Below, piece after piece: positions 1-8,564 of a stretch of DNA of 64,000 bases. Numbering within the stretch: the first letter of the stretch is position 1; the number at the start of each line of letters is the position of its first letter. The DNA lies in assembly GCA_019637355.1 (NCBI GenBank), contig JAHBVT010000001.1, positions 2,883,192 to 2,947,191 on the forward strand, read 5' to 3'. Under the pieces are notes generated by a model. It searched no databases. It was not told the DNA's origin and was given only the letters and a program-made list of their open reading frames with translations. The position numbers were made by a program, and so were the translations under genes. The DNA is from Gemmatimonadaceae bacterium (GTDB taxonomy: Bacteria; Gemmatimonadota; Gemmatimonadetes; Gemmatimonadales; Gemmatimonadaceae).

Positions 1-311
1 TCCACCAGCCGCGCGATCTCGCCCCAGGGCGGGCGCTTGTCCAGCCAGACGCCTACCCAGCCGGCCTTGCCGACGTAGGGCGGGAAGTAGAAGCGCTGCG
101 GCCGGTCGGCGAGCATCAGTGCCTGGTCGCCGGGCGCCGCCTTGAGCCACACCCCAGGCCGTCCACCGCTATGCTTGGAGTCGCTCGGCTGCGCATACAT
201 CGCGAAGATCTTGCCGACGCGGAAGGTCGAGGTCTCCCAGGCCAGCACTTCCGTCGCTTCTGGCAGCGCGAGACAGATGCGGCGCAATCGTTCGAGTGGG
301 TCGGTCGCCAT
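1..311 (-). CDS. MmcQ/YjbR family protein, 3' end cut by window edge
   Basis: A minus-strand frame opens with ATG at 311-309 and runs off the left edge, giving 103 visible residues beginning MATDPLERLRRICLALPEAT. The central segment has the family signature FYFPPYVGKAGWVGVWLD, and the N-terminal half (LAWETSTFRVGKIFAMY) also fits MmcQ/YjbR (DUF419) proteins, which are usually about 115-120 residues, so roughly 15 residues are missing. Members adopt a CyaY-like fold and are called DNA-binding-like, but no reaction is established. It diverges from the M14 peptidase gene, so the 89 bases between them should hold both promoters. Family assignment is firm; function is unknown. Confidence 0.85.
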   Translation of the reverse strand, partial: MATDPLERLRRICLALPEATEVLAWETSTFRVGKIFAMYAQPSDSKHSGGRPGVWLKAAPGDQALMLADRPQRFYFPPYVGKAGWVGVWLDKRPPWGEIARLV

Positions 312-400
312 TGCCGGAAGATCCCGTACCGGCGGCGCGCCGGCAAGCACTCCGGCCGGGTGGCGCGTAGCTTCTGACCATCCTTGAGCCAGGAGCTTTC

Positions 401-3373
401 GTGCACGTCCTTCCCACCCGCGCGCGGCACATCCTCGCTGCGCTGTCGCTCACCGCGGCCCTCGCGCTGCCCGCCCTCGCACAGCAGCCGATCGACCAAG
501 AGTACACGGCCAAGATCCGCGAGCACCTGCAGGACCCGCGCATCACCACCGAGCTGGTGGACCATCTCCCGGCGCACCCGACGATCCCGACGCCGCTCAA
601 GTTCTTCGGCCGCATCGTCGGCACGCCGGGCGAACTCACCTACGCCGCGGACATCCACCGCTACTTCCAGGCGCTCGACGCCGCGTCCGACCGCGTGAAG
701 GTCTGGAAGATCGGGACCTCGGAAGAAGGCCGCGATATGTACGTGCTGGCCGTCTCCGACGAGGCGACCATCGCCAACCTCGAGCGCAACCGCGACCAGC
801 TCAAGGAGCTGACGGATCCGCGGCGCACCAGCGATGCCCGTGCCCAGGAGCTCATTCGCACGACCAAGCCGGCCTACTGGGTCACCACCGGGTTGCACTC
901 CGGTGAGACCGGCGGCCCCGAGATGGTGATGGAGCTGGCCTACCGGCTCGCCGTCTCCGAGATGCCGCTCATCCAGAACATCCGCAACAACAGCGTGGTC
1001 TTCATCACGCCGGTGCTCGAGGTGGACGGTCGCGAGCGCCAGGTGGATACCTACTACTTCAACAAGACCCGCCCCAGCGGCGAGGCGCAACTGCCGCTGA
1101 TGTACTGGGGCAAGTACGTGGCGCACGACAACAATCGCGACGGGATGGGGCAGTTCCTCGCCCTGACGCGCCACACGAACCGCTTCTTCCTCGACTGGGT
1201 ACCGCAGGTGATGCACGACCTGCACGAGTCGGTGTCGTACCTCTACACCTCCACCGGCACCGGCCCGTACAACGAGTGGCTGGATCCGATCACCGTCACC
1301 GAGTGGTGGACGATGGCGCAGGTGGACGTGATGGAGATGACCAAGCGCGGCGTGCCCGGCGTGTGGACCTACGGCTTCTACGACGGCTGGACGCCCAACT
1401 ACCTGTTCTTCGCGACGCACGCGCACAATGCCATCGGTCGCTTCTACGAAGTACAGCGCTACGGCCCGGACAACGTCGCGTCGCTGCGCGTGCCGCCACA
1501 GACGACCTCGCGCGAGTGGTTCCGCCCGAATCCGCCGCTGCCCGAGATCAAGTGGGGCCCCCGCAACTCGGTGAACATCGGCCAGTCGGGCCTGCTGTTC
1601 TCGCTCGATCACTTCGCCAGCAACCGGCGCCTGTACCTCGAGAACTACTGGCTCAAGAACAAGCGCTCGGTCGAGAAGGGACGCGCCGGCCCGACCTATG
1701 CCTGGCACGTGCCGGCCAACCAGCGCCGTCGCGTCGATGCCGTGGATGCCATCAACGAGCTGCAGCGCCAGGGCCTCGAGATCCACGTCGCCGACACCGA
1801 CTTCCAGGCCGGCAGCACGCGCGTCTCGCGCGGCGACTGGATCGTCCGCGCCGACCAGCCCTACCGCACGCTCGCCGATATGTACTTCAGCGTGCAGAAC
1901 TTCTCGCCCGCCAACCCGCGGCCCTACGACGACACCGGCTGGACCTTCCAGCTGATGCGCAACGTCGTCGTCACGCCGGTCTCCGACTCCAGTGTGCTCA
2001 CGCGCCGGATGACCCCGCTCACGGCGCCGGCACGGGCCACGGGCGGCATCAGCGGCAACGGACGCGTCGTCATCGTCGACCACACCACCGACAACGCGCT
2101 GGTCACCTTCCGCTTCCGGCTCAAGGACGTCGCGATGCGCGCGGCACAGGCGGACTTCGAGGCCGGCGGCCGCCGATTCCGCGCCGGCGCCTTCATCATC
2201 CCCGACGCCGACCTCGCGCGCGTGGGCGCCACGCTCGCGGAGCTCGGCCTGCAGGGCACGGCCGTCGCCGCGATGCCCAGCGTCGCCACGCACGACCTCG
2301 ACGTGCCGCGCATCGGCTACATCCACAGCTGGCAGCGCACGCAGGACGAAGGCTGGGTCCGCGCCGCGCTCGACACCTACGGCGTCCCTTACGAGTACTT
2401 CGCCGACCAGCGCCTGCGCGACGGCAACCTCCGCGCCCGCTACGACGTGATCATCTTCCCGCACGTCGGCGGCACGGCCCAGGCGCAGGTCAATGGCATT
2501 GCGATGACCGGCACGATGCCCCTGCCCTACAAGCGCACGCCCGAAACGCCCAACCTCGGCGCCAACGACGAGGCCGACGACATCCGCGGCGGGATGGGCA
2601 TCGAGGGCCTGATGGAGCTCTACAACTTCGTGAAGGCCGGCGGCACACTCATCGTCGAGGGCGCCACCAGCACCATCTTCCCCGAGTACAACCTCACCAC
2701 CGGCGTCTCCGTCGAGTCCCCGTCGGACCTCTTCGTGCGCGGCTCGGTGATGCGCGGCATCGTCACCGACCGCCGCAGCCCGATCGCCTACGGCTTCAAT
2801 GCACAGGTGCCGGTGTACTTCAACCAGGCGCCGGTACTCAGCGTCGCCGGCGCCGGCGGCGGCTTCGGCGGATTCGGCGGCGGGGGCGCCGGCGGCAACG
2901 CGGCGCAGCAGAACACCACGCCGATGGCCACGCGCGTGACGCTCTCGCCTTGGGATTTCAGCGCCGTCGAGGGCACGCCCACTGAACCCGCGGCCGCACC
3001 GGTTCGCGGCGGGCAGCGGCCGCCTGCCGCGACGCCGGCACCCGCAGCGGCTGGTGCCGCTGGCGGGCCACGCCCACAGGGCGCCGCAGCAGCGGGCGCC
3101 GCACCGGCAGCGGCCGCCGCCGCGCGCGCACGCGACACCCGGCCTCGCGCCATCCTCAGCTTCCCCGCCAACCCCGACCAGATGCTGCTCTCGGGCACGC
3201 TGGCCGGTGGCGAAGCCCTGGCCAACCGCGCGCAGGTCGTCGATGCGCCGGTCGGGGACGGACACGTCGTGATGTTCGGCATCCGCCCGTTCTGGCGCTG
3301 GCAGACGCACGGGACGTTCTTCCTCGGCTTCAACGCCATCCTGCACTGGAACGACCTCGACGCCGGGCGCTAG
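401..3373 (+). CDS. Secreted M14-family zinc carboxypeptidase-like protein
   Basis: A 990-residue protein starting at GTG 401, five bases after an AGGAG ribosome site at 391-395. Residues 1-28 are a signal peptide ending in ALPALAQ, so it acts outside the cytoplasm. The M14 zinc site is visible: H166 and E169 in TGLHSGETGGPE, the third ligand probably H275 (or H272) in MHDLHES, plus the substrate-binding segment HDNNRDG near 242. The catalytic domain covers about 60-400. The C-terminal half holds a glutamine-amidotransferase-like region and a long Ala/Pro/Gly linker (about 815-905). It is probably a metallopeptidase acting on external peptides; specificity cannot be read. A strong hairpin follows the stop. 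Confidence 0.88.
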   Translation: MHVLPTRARHILAALSLTAALALPALAQQPIDQEYTAKIREHLQDPRITTELVDHLPAHPTIPTPLKFFGRIVGTPGELTYAADIHRYFQALDAASDRVKVWKIGTSEEGRDMYVLAVSDEATIANLERNRDQLKELTDPRRTSDARAQELIRTTKPAYWVTTGLHSGETGGPEMVMELAYRLAVSEMPLIQNIRNNSVVFITPVLEVDGRERQVDTYYFNKTRPSGEAQLPLMYWGKYVAHDNNRDGMGQFLALTRHTNRFFLDWVPQVMHDLHESVSYLYTSTGTGPYNEWLDPITVTEWWTMAQVDVMEMTKRGVPGVWTYGFYDGWTPNYLFFATHAHNAIGRFYEVQRYGPDNVASLRVPPQTTSREWFRPNPPLPEIKWGPRNSVNIGQSGLLFSLDHFASNRRLYLENYWLKNKRSVEKGRAGPTYAWHVPANQRRRVDAVDAINELQRQGLEIHVADTDFQAGSTRVSRGDWIVRADQPYRTLADMYFSVQNFSPANPRPYDDTGWTFQLMRNVVVTPVSDSSVLTRRMTPLTAPARATGGISGNGRVVIVDHTTDNALVTFRFRLKDVAMRAAQADFEAGGRRFRAGAFIIPDADLARVGATLAELGLQGTAVAAMPSVATHDLDVPRIGYIHSWQRTQDEGWVRAALDTYGVPYEYFADQRLRDGNLRARYDVIIFPHVGGTAQAQVNGIAMTGTMPLPYKRTPETPNLGANDEADDIRGGMGIEGLMELYNFVKAGGTLIVEGATSTIFPEYNLTTGVSVESPSDLFVRGSVMRGIVTDRRSPIAYGFNAQVPVYFNQAPVLSVAGAGGGFGGFGGGGAGGNAAQQNTTPMATRVTLSPWDFSAVEGTPTEPAAAPVRGGQRPPAATPAPAAAGAAGGPRPQGAAAAGAAPAAAAAARARDTRPRAILSFPANPDQMLLSGTLAGGEALANRAQVVDAPVGDGHVVMFGIRPFWRWQTHGTFFLGFNAILHWNDLDAGR

Positions 3374-3394
3374 GCAGCGACCGGTCCGGACACG

Positions 3395-3428
3395 AAGCGG
3401 GGGCGCAGCGATCGCTGCGCCCCCGCTT
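3395..3428. terminator. Bidirectional palindromic terminator
   Basis: A perfect inverted repeat with two 16-base arms (AAGCGGGGGCGCAGCG and its complement) around AT. It lies between the convergent M14 peptidase and small secreted protein genes and can fold on either strand; only short T runs flank it. Confidence 0.75.
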
Positions 3429-3448
3429 TGCATCACCACCAGCCGAAG

Positions 3449-3886
3449 TCAGTTCACGAACAGCATCAGGCGGTATCCGCAGTTGCCCTGGCAGGTGGCC
3501 ATACTCACCTTCACGCGGATCTCGCCGGTCTGGTTTTCGAGGATGACAATCGGTACGTCATCGGGCTCGAAGTCCGAACCCACCGACTGGCTACCCTTGA
3601 AGACCTCGAGGTCGATGTCCGAACAGTTCGCGTCGCACACCGCGACGACGATGCCCGTCTTGCCAGTGGGGATCTCCAGCGTCACGTCACGCGAGGCCGA
3701 AGCCGCCAGCGCCCCGCGCGACTGCTGGGCGAGCGAGAAGCCCTGCGCGCGGAACATCGCGACCGCGCTGTCGGCCTGCGCATCGAGCAGCGGCGAGTCC
3801 GCCTGAGCCACCGCGGTCCGCGGCAGGACGGTCGCGAGTGCGACAAGGGCGACCAGCGACAGCACGGAGTGGAACGAACGACGCAT
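3449..3886 (-). CDS. Small secreted protein with two Cys pairs, unknown function
   Basis: I do not recognise this 145-residue protein. Residues 1-27 form a signal peptide ending in AVAQ. The mature part has a predicted beta-rich C-terminal half with two cysteine pairs, CDANC (near 83-87) and CQGNC (near 133-137), which could make disulfides outside the cytoplasm; the fold resembles secreted PPC-like or C2-like beta-sandwich domains, but that is only an impression. The start ATG 3886 follows GAGGTCCTGA, an acceptable ribosome site. It lies 127 bases downstream of the ATP-grasp/SET gene on the same strand and ends just before the shared terminator. It may belong to that transcript or have its own promoter. 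Confidence 0.72.
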   Translation of the reverse strand: MRRSFHSVLSLVALVALATVLPRTAVAQADSPLLDAQADSAVAMFRAQGFSLAQQSRGALAASASRDVTLEIPTGKTGIVVAVCDANCSDIDLEVFKGSQSVGSDFEPDDVPIVILENQTGEIRVKVSMATCQGNCGYRLMLFVN

Positions 3887-4013
3887 TCAGGACCTCGGGA
3901 AATGGAGTGAGGAGTGGGGGATGCCACAACCTACAGCCTCCCCGCGCGGGCTGATAGCGTGGCCGGCGACGCGATGTTCCCTGAGGTCCCCGGCTACGTC
4001 GCGGAACCGACGC

Positions 4014-5462
4014 TCACGCCGACAGCGGTGACCGTGCTGCCGCTTCGCGCGCGGTCACCGAGTTTCCCGCCGTCCCCGTGACCACGCCACGGCAACGCGG
4101 GGCTCCGCAGGCACAGTCGAAGGGCTCGGCGGCGGTGTCCAGGAACTGCGCGTAGTCGAGCGTCAGCTCTTCGCCAACGGCAATCGCACGCGCGGCCACG
4201 ACGTCGAGGCCGAGGTAGGCGGTGTTCGGGTCGCAGGAATGGTTCTGCGGCGCCCACGCCGAGGGCTCGCTGTCCCAGATCGCGTACACCTCGGCGCTGA
4301 TCGGGTACGCGTAGCGGCGGAACAGCTCCTGCTCCGTCGCGCCCCAGTGCGTCTCCACGTGACGCCGCGTCACGAGGCGGAAGGGGCGCTCCTCGCCGCG
4401 GAAGATCACCTCGCCCGCCTGCAGCGCGCGCGCCGCGACGATGCCATACCCCGCAATGGCGTCGCCGCGCATCGTGTACGCCTTGCGGCGCCGTGCGTAG
4501 CGAGCGCGCCCCTCCGCGACAATCCGCTCGAGGAACCCCGCCTGCCCCAATCCGTCCAGTCGCAGGATGTGGTCGGCCGAGCCTTCCCAGCCTTCGGGAT
4601 AGAACACGCTGCAGGTGAAGTTGATCTCGAGGAAGTACAGCGTCCCCGCCGCGTCCATCCGGAAGTCCATCCGCGCATAGCCCGTCGCGTCGAAGCTCCG
4701 GAAGACGATGCGCGCCGCGTCCTGCAGCCGCTGCACCAACGTCGGGTCCGTCACGCGCACATTGGCGTCGGGGTGCAGCTCGCTGGTCTTGAGCGCGTAG
4801 CTCTTGTAGCGGCGGCCCTCGGGAAAGCGATACTCGATCGGCGCCAGTGCCGTGCTGCGCCCGTGCCCGTCGGCGTCGCCGATGACCAACACGGTGAACT
4901 CGCGCCCCTCAATGAATTCCTCGACCAGCAGCTCCGGATAGTCCCGCTGCACCTGCGCCACCTGGCCGCGCAGCGCCTCGGCGTCGGCGACGCAGGCGTG
5001 CTCGTCCACGCCCAGCGAATCGCCGGCCTTCGCCGGCTTCACGAACAGCGGATAGCGCAGCTTGGCGCGAGCGGCCGCGGCCACGGCATCGTCGTCCGGT
5101 CCGACCACCACGTGCCGCGGCGTCGCCACGCCGGCCGAGTGCGCGACGTACTTCATCAAGGGCTTCGACGGATCGTAGAGTTGCGGCGTCGGCCCCGTGT
5201 AGGGCAGGTCCAGCTGCTCGAGCGAATGGATGACGTCCACGCTCGGCACGTCCCACTCGAGGTAGCCTTCACAGAGGTTCACATAGATGTCGAAGCCCTG
5301 CGGCTTCAGGGCCTGCAGCTGGCGGTGCACGCTGAGCTTGTGCAGGAACTCGTGGTGGACCGTGTGCCCAGGTGCCAGCGCCGCGAGGTTGCGCGGCGGA
5401 TCATAATGCCGGTAGTCCACCGTCGAGGTGGAATAGTCCGGCTGGAGGACGCAGATCTTCAC
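4014..5462 (-). CDS. ATP-grasp ligase fused to a SET methyltransferase domain
   Basis: A 482-residue two-domain protein. Residues 1 to about 315 are a D-Ala-D-Ala-ligase-like ATP-grasp fold: the nucleotide lysine sits in FVKPAKAGDSLG (K142), and the Mg-binding end reads GYARMDFR (261-268) and FLEINFTC (277-284). The usual NTxPGMT ending of true Ddl is absent, so the substrate is probably different. Residues about 325-462 are an intact SET domain: GYGIVAARALQAGE (338-351), NHSCDPNT (407-414), the catalytic tyrosine region EELTLDY (431-437) and a post-SET zinc knuckle with C450, C452 and C457. The protein could ligate an amino acid or peptide and methylate an amine. Its start overlaps the stop of the second ATP-grasp gene by four bases (ATGA), so the two are co-translated. 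Domain calls are strong; the pathway is unknown. Confidence 0.85.
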   Translation of the reverse strand: MKICVLQPDYSTSTVDYRHYDPPRNLAALAPGHTVHHEFLHKLSVHRQLQALKPQGFDIYVNLCEGYLEWDVPSVDVIHSLEQLDLPYTGPTPQLYDPSKPLMKYVAHSAGVATPRHVVVGPDDDAVAAAARAKLRYPLFVKPAKAGDSLGVDEHACVADAEALRGQVAQVQRDYPELLVEEFIEGREFTVLVIGDADGHGRSTALAPIEYRFPEGRRYKSYALKTSELHPDANVRVTDPTLVQRLQDAARIVFRSFDATGYARMDFRMDAAGTLYFLEINFTCSVFYPEGWEGSADHILRLDGLGQAGFLERIVAEGRARYARRRKAYTMRGDAIAGYGIVAARALQAGEVIFRGEERPFRLVTRRHVETHWGATEQELFRRYAYPISAEVYAIWDSEPSAWAPQNHSCDPNTAYLGLDVVAARAIAVGEELTLDYAQFLDTAAEPFDCACGAPRCRGVVTGTAGNSVTAREAAARSPLSA

Positions 5463-6613
5463 GCGGCGCGGCGCACGCCCACGCGGCTACGCTGCCGCGC
5501 GGCCGCGAGGATGGCCGCCACCGCGTGGGCGAACGGCCGGCGCGCGAACTTGAGGATCGCGCCGATGCTCGTGAACAGCTCGTCCTCCGACAGGCCGCAC
5601 TGCGCGTTCACCTCGAGCACCGCCAGCTCGCCGGTGGCGGCATCCTGCCGCAGGTCCACGCGCCCGTATCCGCGCCCACCCACCGCCGCGTACGCCGCCC
5701 AGCTCACCTCGCGGATCCGCGCCGCCTCGGCGCGCGGCACCGGCGCGTAGCGCCACAGGTCCTCGTCGCGCTCGTAGCCGCCCACCGGCGACTCCACCTC
5801 ATACATCCCCCAGAGACGGTCAAACGAAAGGAAGCGCTCTTCCATCGGCAGGCGCGAGTTGAACCGCCGCTCCACCGGCGCGTACACAAGGCGGCGCGAG
5901 GCGGCATCGTGGTTGCCCACGATGAATGCCGTGAACTCGCGGCCGGTCACGAAGCGCTCGGCCAGGACGCCGCCGCTGGTGAGGTCCCAGCCGTGATAGC
6001 CCAGGCGCAGGCGCTGCAGTTGTTCCTTGAGCTCGGCCGGCGTGCGCACCACCGACTTGGTCGTCACGCCCATACTGCCGGCGGAGACGGCGGGCTTCAC
6101 GATCAGCGGACCGCCGCCGAGGCGCGCGAACAGCGCCGCGGCACCGCGGCCGTCGCGCGGCACTTCGGCCCACGCCGCCGTCGGCACGCCGGCGCGATCG
6201 AAGGCGCGCTTCATATCCAGCTTCGACGTCGTGCCGTCGTAGAACGGCGCGTCGGCACCGGTGTAGCGCAGGCCGTGCCGCTCCAAGGCGTGGATGACGG
6301 AGAGGCCCGGCACGCCGTTGGCTTCGTCGCCATCGCAGAGATTGAAGACCGTGACGTCGTGCCGCTCGGCACTCTTGGCGATCCGCGCGATGACAGCATC
6401 ACGGTCCGCCAGTGTCACCTTCTGCCAGCGCCACGCGATGCCGAGGGCGGCGAAGGCCCGCCGATACTCGGCGCGGCTCTGCGAGAAGTCGTAGTACCAC
6501 GCGAGGTTCTCGTCGTCCGTCTCGAGATGCGGCACCAACACCCACACGAGCGGTTCGCGCGTGCGGGGGGGACTGGGGTCGCGCGGCGCCCGGACGCGCG
6601 CGGCCGTACTCAT
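5459..6613 (-). CDS. Stand-alone ATP-grasp ligase (D-Ala-D-Ala-ligase-like)
   Basis: A 384-residue ATP-grasp protein and the first gene of the pair. The N-terminal pre-ATP-grasp region has VFNLCDGDEANGVPG, comparable to NLCEGYLEWDVPS in its neighbour; the nucleotide lysine is in LIVKPAVSAGSMGVT, and the metal-binding end is GRVDLRQD followed by AVLEVNAQCGLS. As in the neighbour, the Ddl ending NTxPGMT is replaced, so cell-wall D-Ala-D-Ala synthesis is unlikely and a peptide or amino-acid ligase is more plausible. It is homologous to the ATP-grasp half of the SET fusion, suggesting duplication. The start ATG 6613 lies six bases after a CGTATT -10-like box, with no ribosome site, so it is probably leaderless. 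Confidence 0.83.
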   Translation of the reverse strand: MSTAARVRAPRDPSPPRTREPLVWVLVPHLETDDENLAWYYDFSQSRAEYRRAFAALGIAWRWQKVTLADRDAVIARIAKSAERHDVTVFNLCDGDEANGVPGLSVIHALERHGLRYTGADAPFYDGTTSKLDMKRAFDRAGVPTAAWAEVPRDGRGAAALFARLGGGPLIVKPAVSAGSMGVTTKSVVRTPAELKEQLQRLRLGYHGWDLTSGGVLAERFVTGREFTAFIVGNHDAASRRLVYAPVERRFNSRLPMEERFLSFDRLWGMYEVESPVGGYERDEDLWRYAPVPRAEAARIREVSWAAYAAVGGRGYGRVDLRQDAATGELAVLEVNAQCGLSEDELFTSIGAILKFARRPFAHAVAAILAAARQRSRVGVRRAA

Positions 6614-6619
6614 CGCCGG

Positions 6620-6625
6620 AATACG
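6620..6625 (-). promoter_or_regulatory. -10-like box of leaderless ATP-grasp transcript
   Basis: On the minus strand CGTATT is followed by CCGGCG and then ATG. The box-to-start spacing of six bases is identical to that before glnA and moeB. No clear -35 box is seen. Confidence 0.45.
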
Positions 6626-6673
6626 ATGGACATTCGAGCTATAAGCTAGCGAGGTCCGGGAAAAAGGAACACA

Positions 6674-6697
6674 GGGTGCCTAATCCCGCAGGCACCC
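6674..6697 (-). terminator. Terminator after the MATE gene
   Basis: On the minus strand the arms GGGTGCCT and AGGCACCC surround an eight-base loop and are followed by a T-rich run (TGTTCCTTTTT). It begins five bases after the MATE stop codon, so it probably separates that transcript from the ATP-grasp pair. Confidence 0.65.
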
Positions 6698-6701
6698 CGG
6701 T

Positions 6702-8102
6702 TCAGCCCGCCGGCGTGATCGAGATCGATCGCCAGGCGCCACGGCGGAACCGCCAGACGCTCAGCGCACAACGCGTGATGTGTCCGCAGAGGATCGCCAG
6801 CCAGATATCGCTCGCCGAGAGCGGCCGCAGTCCCTGCAGCGTCGTGAGCAGCCCGAGCGGCACGATGATCTGCGAGACGATCGAGATGTACAGCGGGCCC
6901 TTGGTGTCCCCGGTGCCCTGCAGACCACCGGTCACCGTGAGCGCGACCGAGATGAACAGCCCCGACACCGCCAGCCAGCGCAGCAGTTCGCTGCCGAGCG
7001 CCAGCACCGAGGGATCGTTCATCCCGAAGAGCCCGAGCAGCACGTTGGGCATCGTGAGGAACAGCGTGCCCACGACCACGGCGATGCCGACGCCGTACCC
7101 GGCCGCCACGCGCACCGCGACGGCCGAGCGTTCCGGCTTGCCGGCGCCGAGGTTCTGGCCGGCCACCGCCGCCGCGGCTCCCATCAGCCCCACGGACGTC
7201 CACGTGATGAGCGAGAAGAGCTCGGTGTAGCCCACCGCGTAGGCGGCCTGTGCCTCGGCGCTCTGCGGCAGCGAGCCGATGAACCGCAGCAACAGCACGC
7301 CGGCGACGTTCATCGCGATGCCCTGCAGGCCCGCCGGCAGTCCGAAGCGGAACAGCTGGCGGATCGTGCCCCAGTCGATGCGCCGCTGCTCGCGCGGCGG
7401 GAACTGCACCACGAGGCGGCCCGTCATCAGCATCCAGAGCCCGATGGCGCTGACCGTCACGCCCGCGATCATCGTTCCGATCGCGGCGCCTGCCACGCCG
7501 AAGGCCGGGATCGGCCCGAGCCCGCGGATCAGGATGATGTTCAGGAGCACGTTCATCACCGTCATCGCGACGCCCAGCCGCATCGGCGTCTGTGCGTCGC
7601 CGGCCGCGCGCAGCGCGCCGCCGAGCAGGAAGAACGTCATCATCCCGATGTTGCCGACGAGCATAATGCGCAGGTACAGCAGCGCCTCGGCCTGCACCGC
7701 CGGCGCGGCGCGTACGAGGTCGAGCAGCCACGGCGTGGCGAACCAGCCGATCGGCGCCAGCACGAACAGCGCGAGCAACATCGTCGCCACGAAGGCCTGG
7801 TACACCGCGTGGTTCACCAGTTCGGACTTGTCGGCGCCCGCGTGCCGTGCCACGAGCACCCCCATCCCCGTGTACAGCGACATCACGAAAACGATGACGA
7901 CGATGAAGATCTGCAGCGACACGCCCACGGCCGCGTTGCCGGCGTAGCCGACGTAGTGTCCCACCATCGCGTGGTCCACGATCCCCTGTAGCCCGCCGAT
8001 GACGTTCTGCAGCACGGTCGGCCACGCCAGCTTCCAGACGGCGCTGCTGACCGGCCCCTCGACGATCGAGCGGTCGAACTTCTTCGGTGTCGGCGCGGCC
8101 AA
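6702..8102 (-). CDS. MATE-family multidrug/metabolite exporter
   Basis: A 466-residue integral membrane protein with about twelve hydrophobic segments in two similar halves, the layout of MATE antiporters. The first helix region includes WKLAWPTVLQNVIGG, and GQNLGAGKPERS in the middle matches the conserved GQxxGAxxxxxA loop. These proteins export drugs or small metabolites in exchange for protons or sodium. The start is TTG 8102; no upstream ATG is available and the next Met lies inside the first helix. It follows the FKBP lipoprotein stop by three bases, so the two share a transcript with glnA upstream. A hairpin after the stop weakens the idea that it is co-transcribed with the ATP-grasp pair, but it could still export their product. 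Confidence 0.9.
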   Translation of the reverse strand: MAAPTPKKFDRSIVEGPVSSAVWKLAWPTVLQNVIGGLQGIVDHAMVGHYVGYAGNAAVGVSLQIFIVVIVFVMSLYTGMGVLVARHAGADKSELVNHAVYQAFVATMLLALFVLAPIGWFATPWLLDLVRAAPAVQAEALLYLRIMLVGNIGMMTFFLLGGALRAAGDAQTPMRLGVAMTVMNVLLNIILIRGLGPIPAFGVAGAAIGTMIAGVTVSAIGLWMLMTGRLVVQFPPREQRRIDWGTIRQLFRFGLPAGLQGIAMNVAGVLLLRFIGSLPQSAEAQAAYAVGYTELFSLITWTSVGLMGAAAAVAGQNLGAGKPERSAVAVRVAAGYGVGIAVVVGTLFLTMPNVLLGLFGMNDPSVLALGSELLRWLAVSGLFISVALTVTGGLQGTGDTKGPLYISIVSQIIVPLGLLTTLQGLRPLSASDIWLAILCGHITRCALSVWRFRRGAWRSISITPAG

Positions 8103-8105
8103 GGG

Positions 8106-8564
8106 CTACTCGACCTTCACGAGCCGCACGATCATCACGAGCGTGGCGTTGGGGGGCACCTTGCCGCGGCCACGCGCGCCATAGGCCAGTTCCGGCGGCA
8201 CGACCAGTTGGCGCACGCCGCCCGTGCGCATCCCGCGCAGGGCCAGTTCCATCGCGACGATGGACTGGCGCTCGCCGAGCTTGAACTGCAGCGGGCGCTC
8301 CGGTTCCGCACGGTCCACTTCGGTGCCGTCCGGCAACCGCACGACGTACGCGATGTGCACCGTGAGGCCGGGCTGTCCTTGGCGTCCGTCGCCGACGATG
8401 AAGTCGCGGAAGTAGAACCCGCGCTCGTGCTGCGTCATCTCGGCGAGATCGACCTCGGCTTCGACCGCGAACAGCTCCTGCGTGATCGGCTGCGGAGGCG
8501 GCGGCGGTGCCGCCGGTGCGCAGGCGGCCAAGGCGAGGGTCCCGAGCAGTACGGCACGGCGCAT
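8106..8564 (-). CDS. FKBP-type peptidyl-prolyl isomerase lipoprotein
   Basis: A 152-residue protein starting MRRAVLLGTLALAAC; the lipobox LAAC puts the processed Cys at residue 15, so it is a membrane-anchored envelope lipoprotein. After a Pro/Ala linker comes a C-terminal FKBP domain with VHIAYVVRLPDGTEVD, ALRGMRTGGVRQLVVPPELAYG and a terminal PPNATLVMIVRLV strand, the pattern of FkpA/MIP enzymes that catalyse proline isomerisation of folding envelope proteins. Its ATG overlaps the glnA stop by one base (TGATG), and it ends three bases before the MATE gene. The in-frame extension upstream of 8564 lies inside glnA and is rejected because the signal peptide begins at 8564. Confidence 0.9.
   Translation of the reverse strand: MRRAVLLGTLALAACAPAAPPPPPQPITQELFAVEAEVDLAEMTQHERGFYFRDFIVGDGRQGQPGLTVHIAYVVRLPDGTEVDRAEPERPLQFKLGERQSIVAMELALRGMRTGGVRQLVVPPELAYGARGRGKVPPNATLVMIVRLVKVE

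Noticed and set aside
116-3439. Very long open frame antisense to the M14 peptidase gene, and similar long antisense frames at 20152-22212 and 21602-23941
   Set aside because: The proteins are Arg/Ala/His-rich low-complexity strings typical of antisense frames in high-GC DNA, and well-supported genes lie on the other strand.
4014-6613. Annotation of both ATP-grasp genes as ddl (D-Ala-D-Ala ligase)
   Set aside because: The NTxPGMT ending that closes the D-Ala site is missing in both; no van or mur genes adjoin.
6614-8102. One transcript joining the MATE exporter and the ATP-grasp pair
   Set aside because: A hairpin with a T-rich tail lies between them and the ATP-grasp gene has its own -10-like box; a functional link remains possible but co-transcription is not supported.
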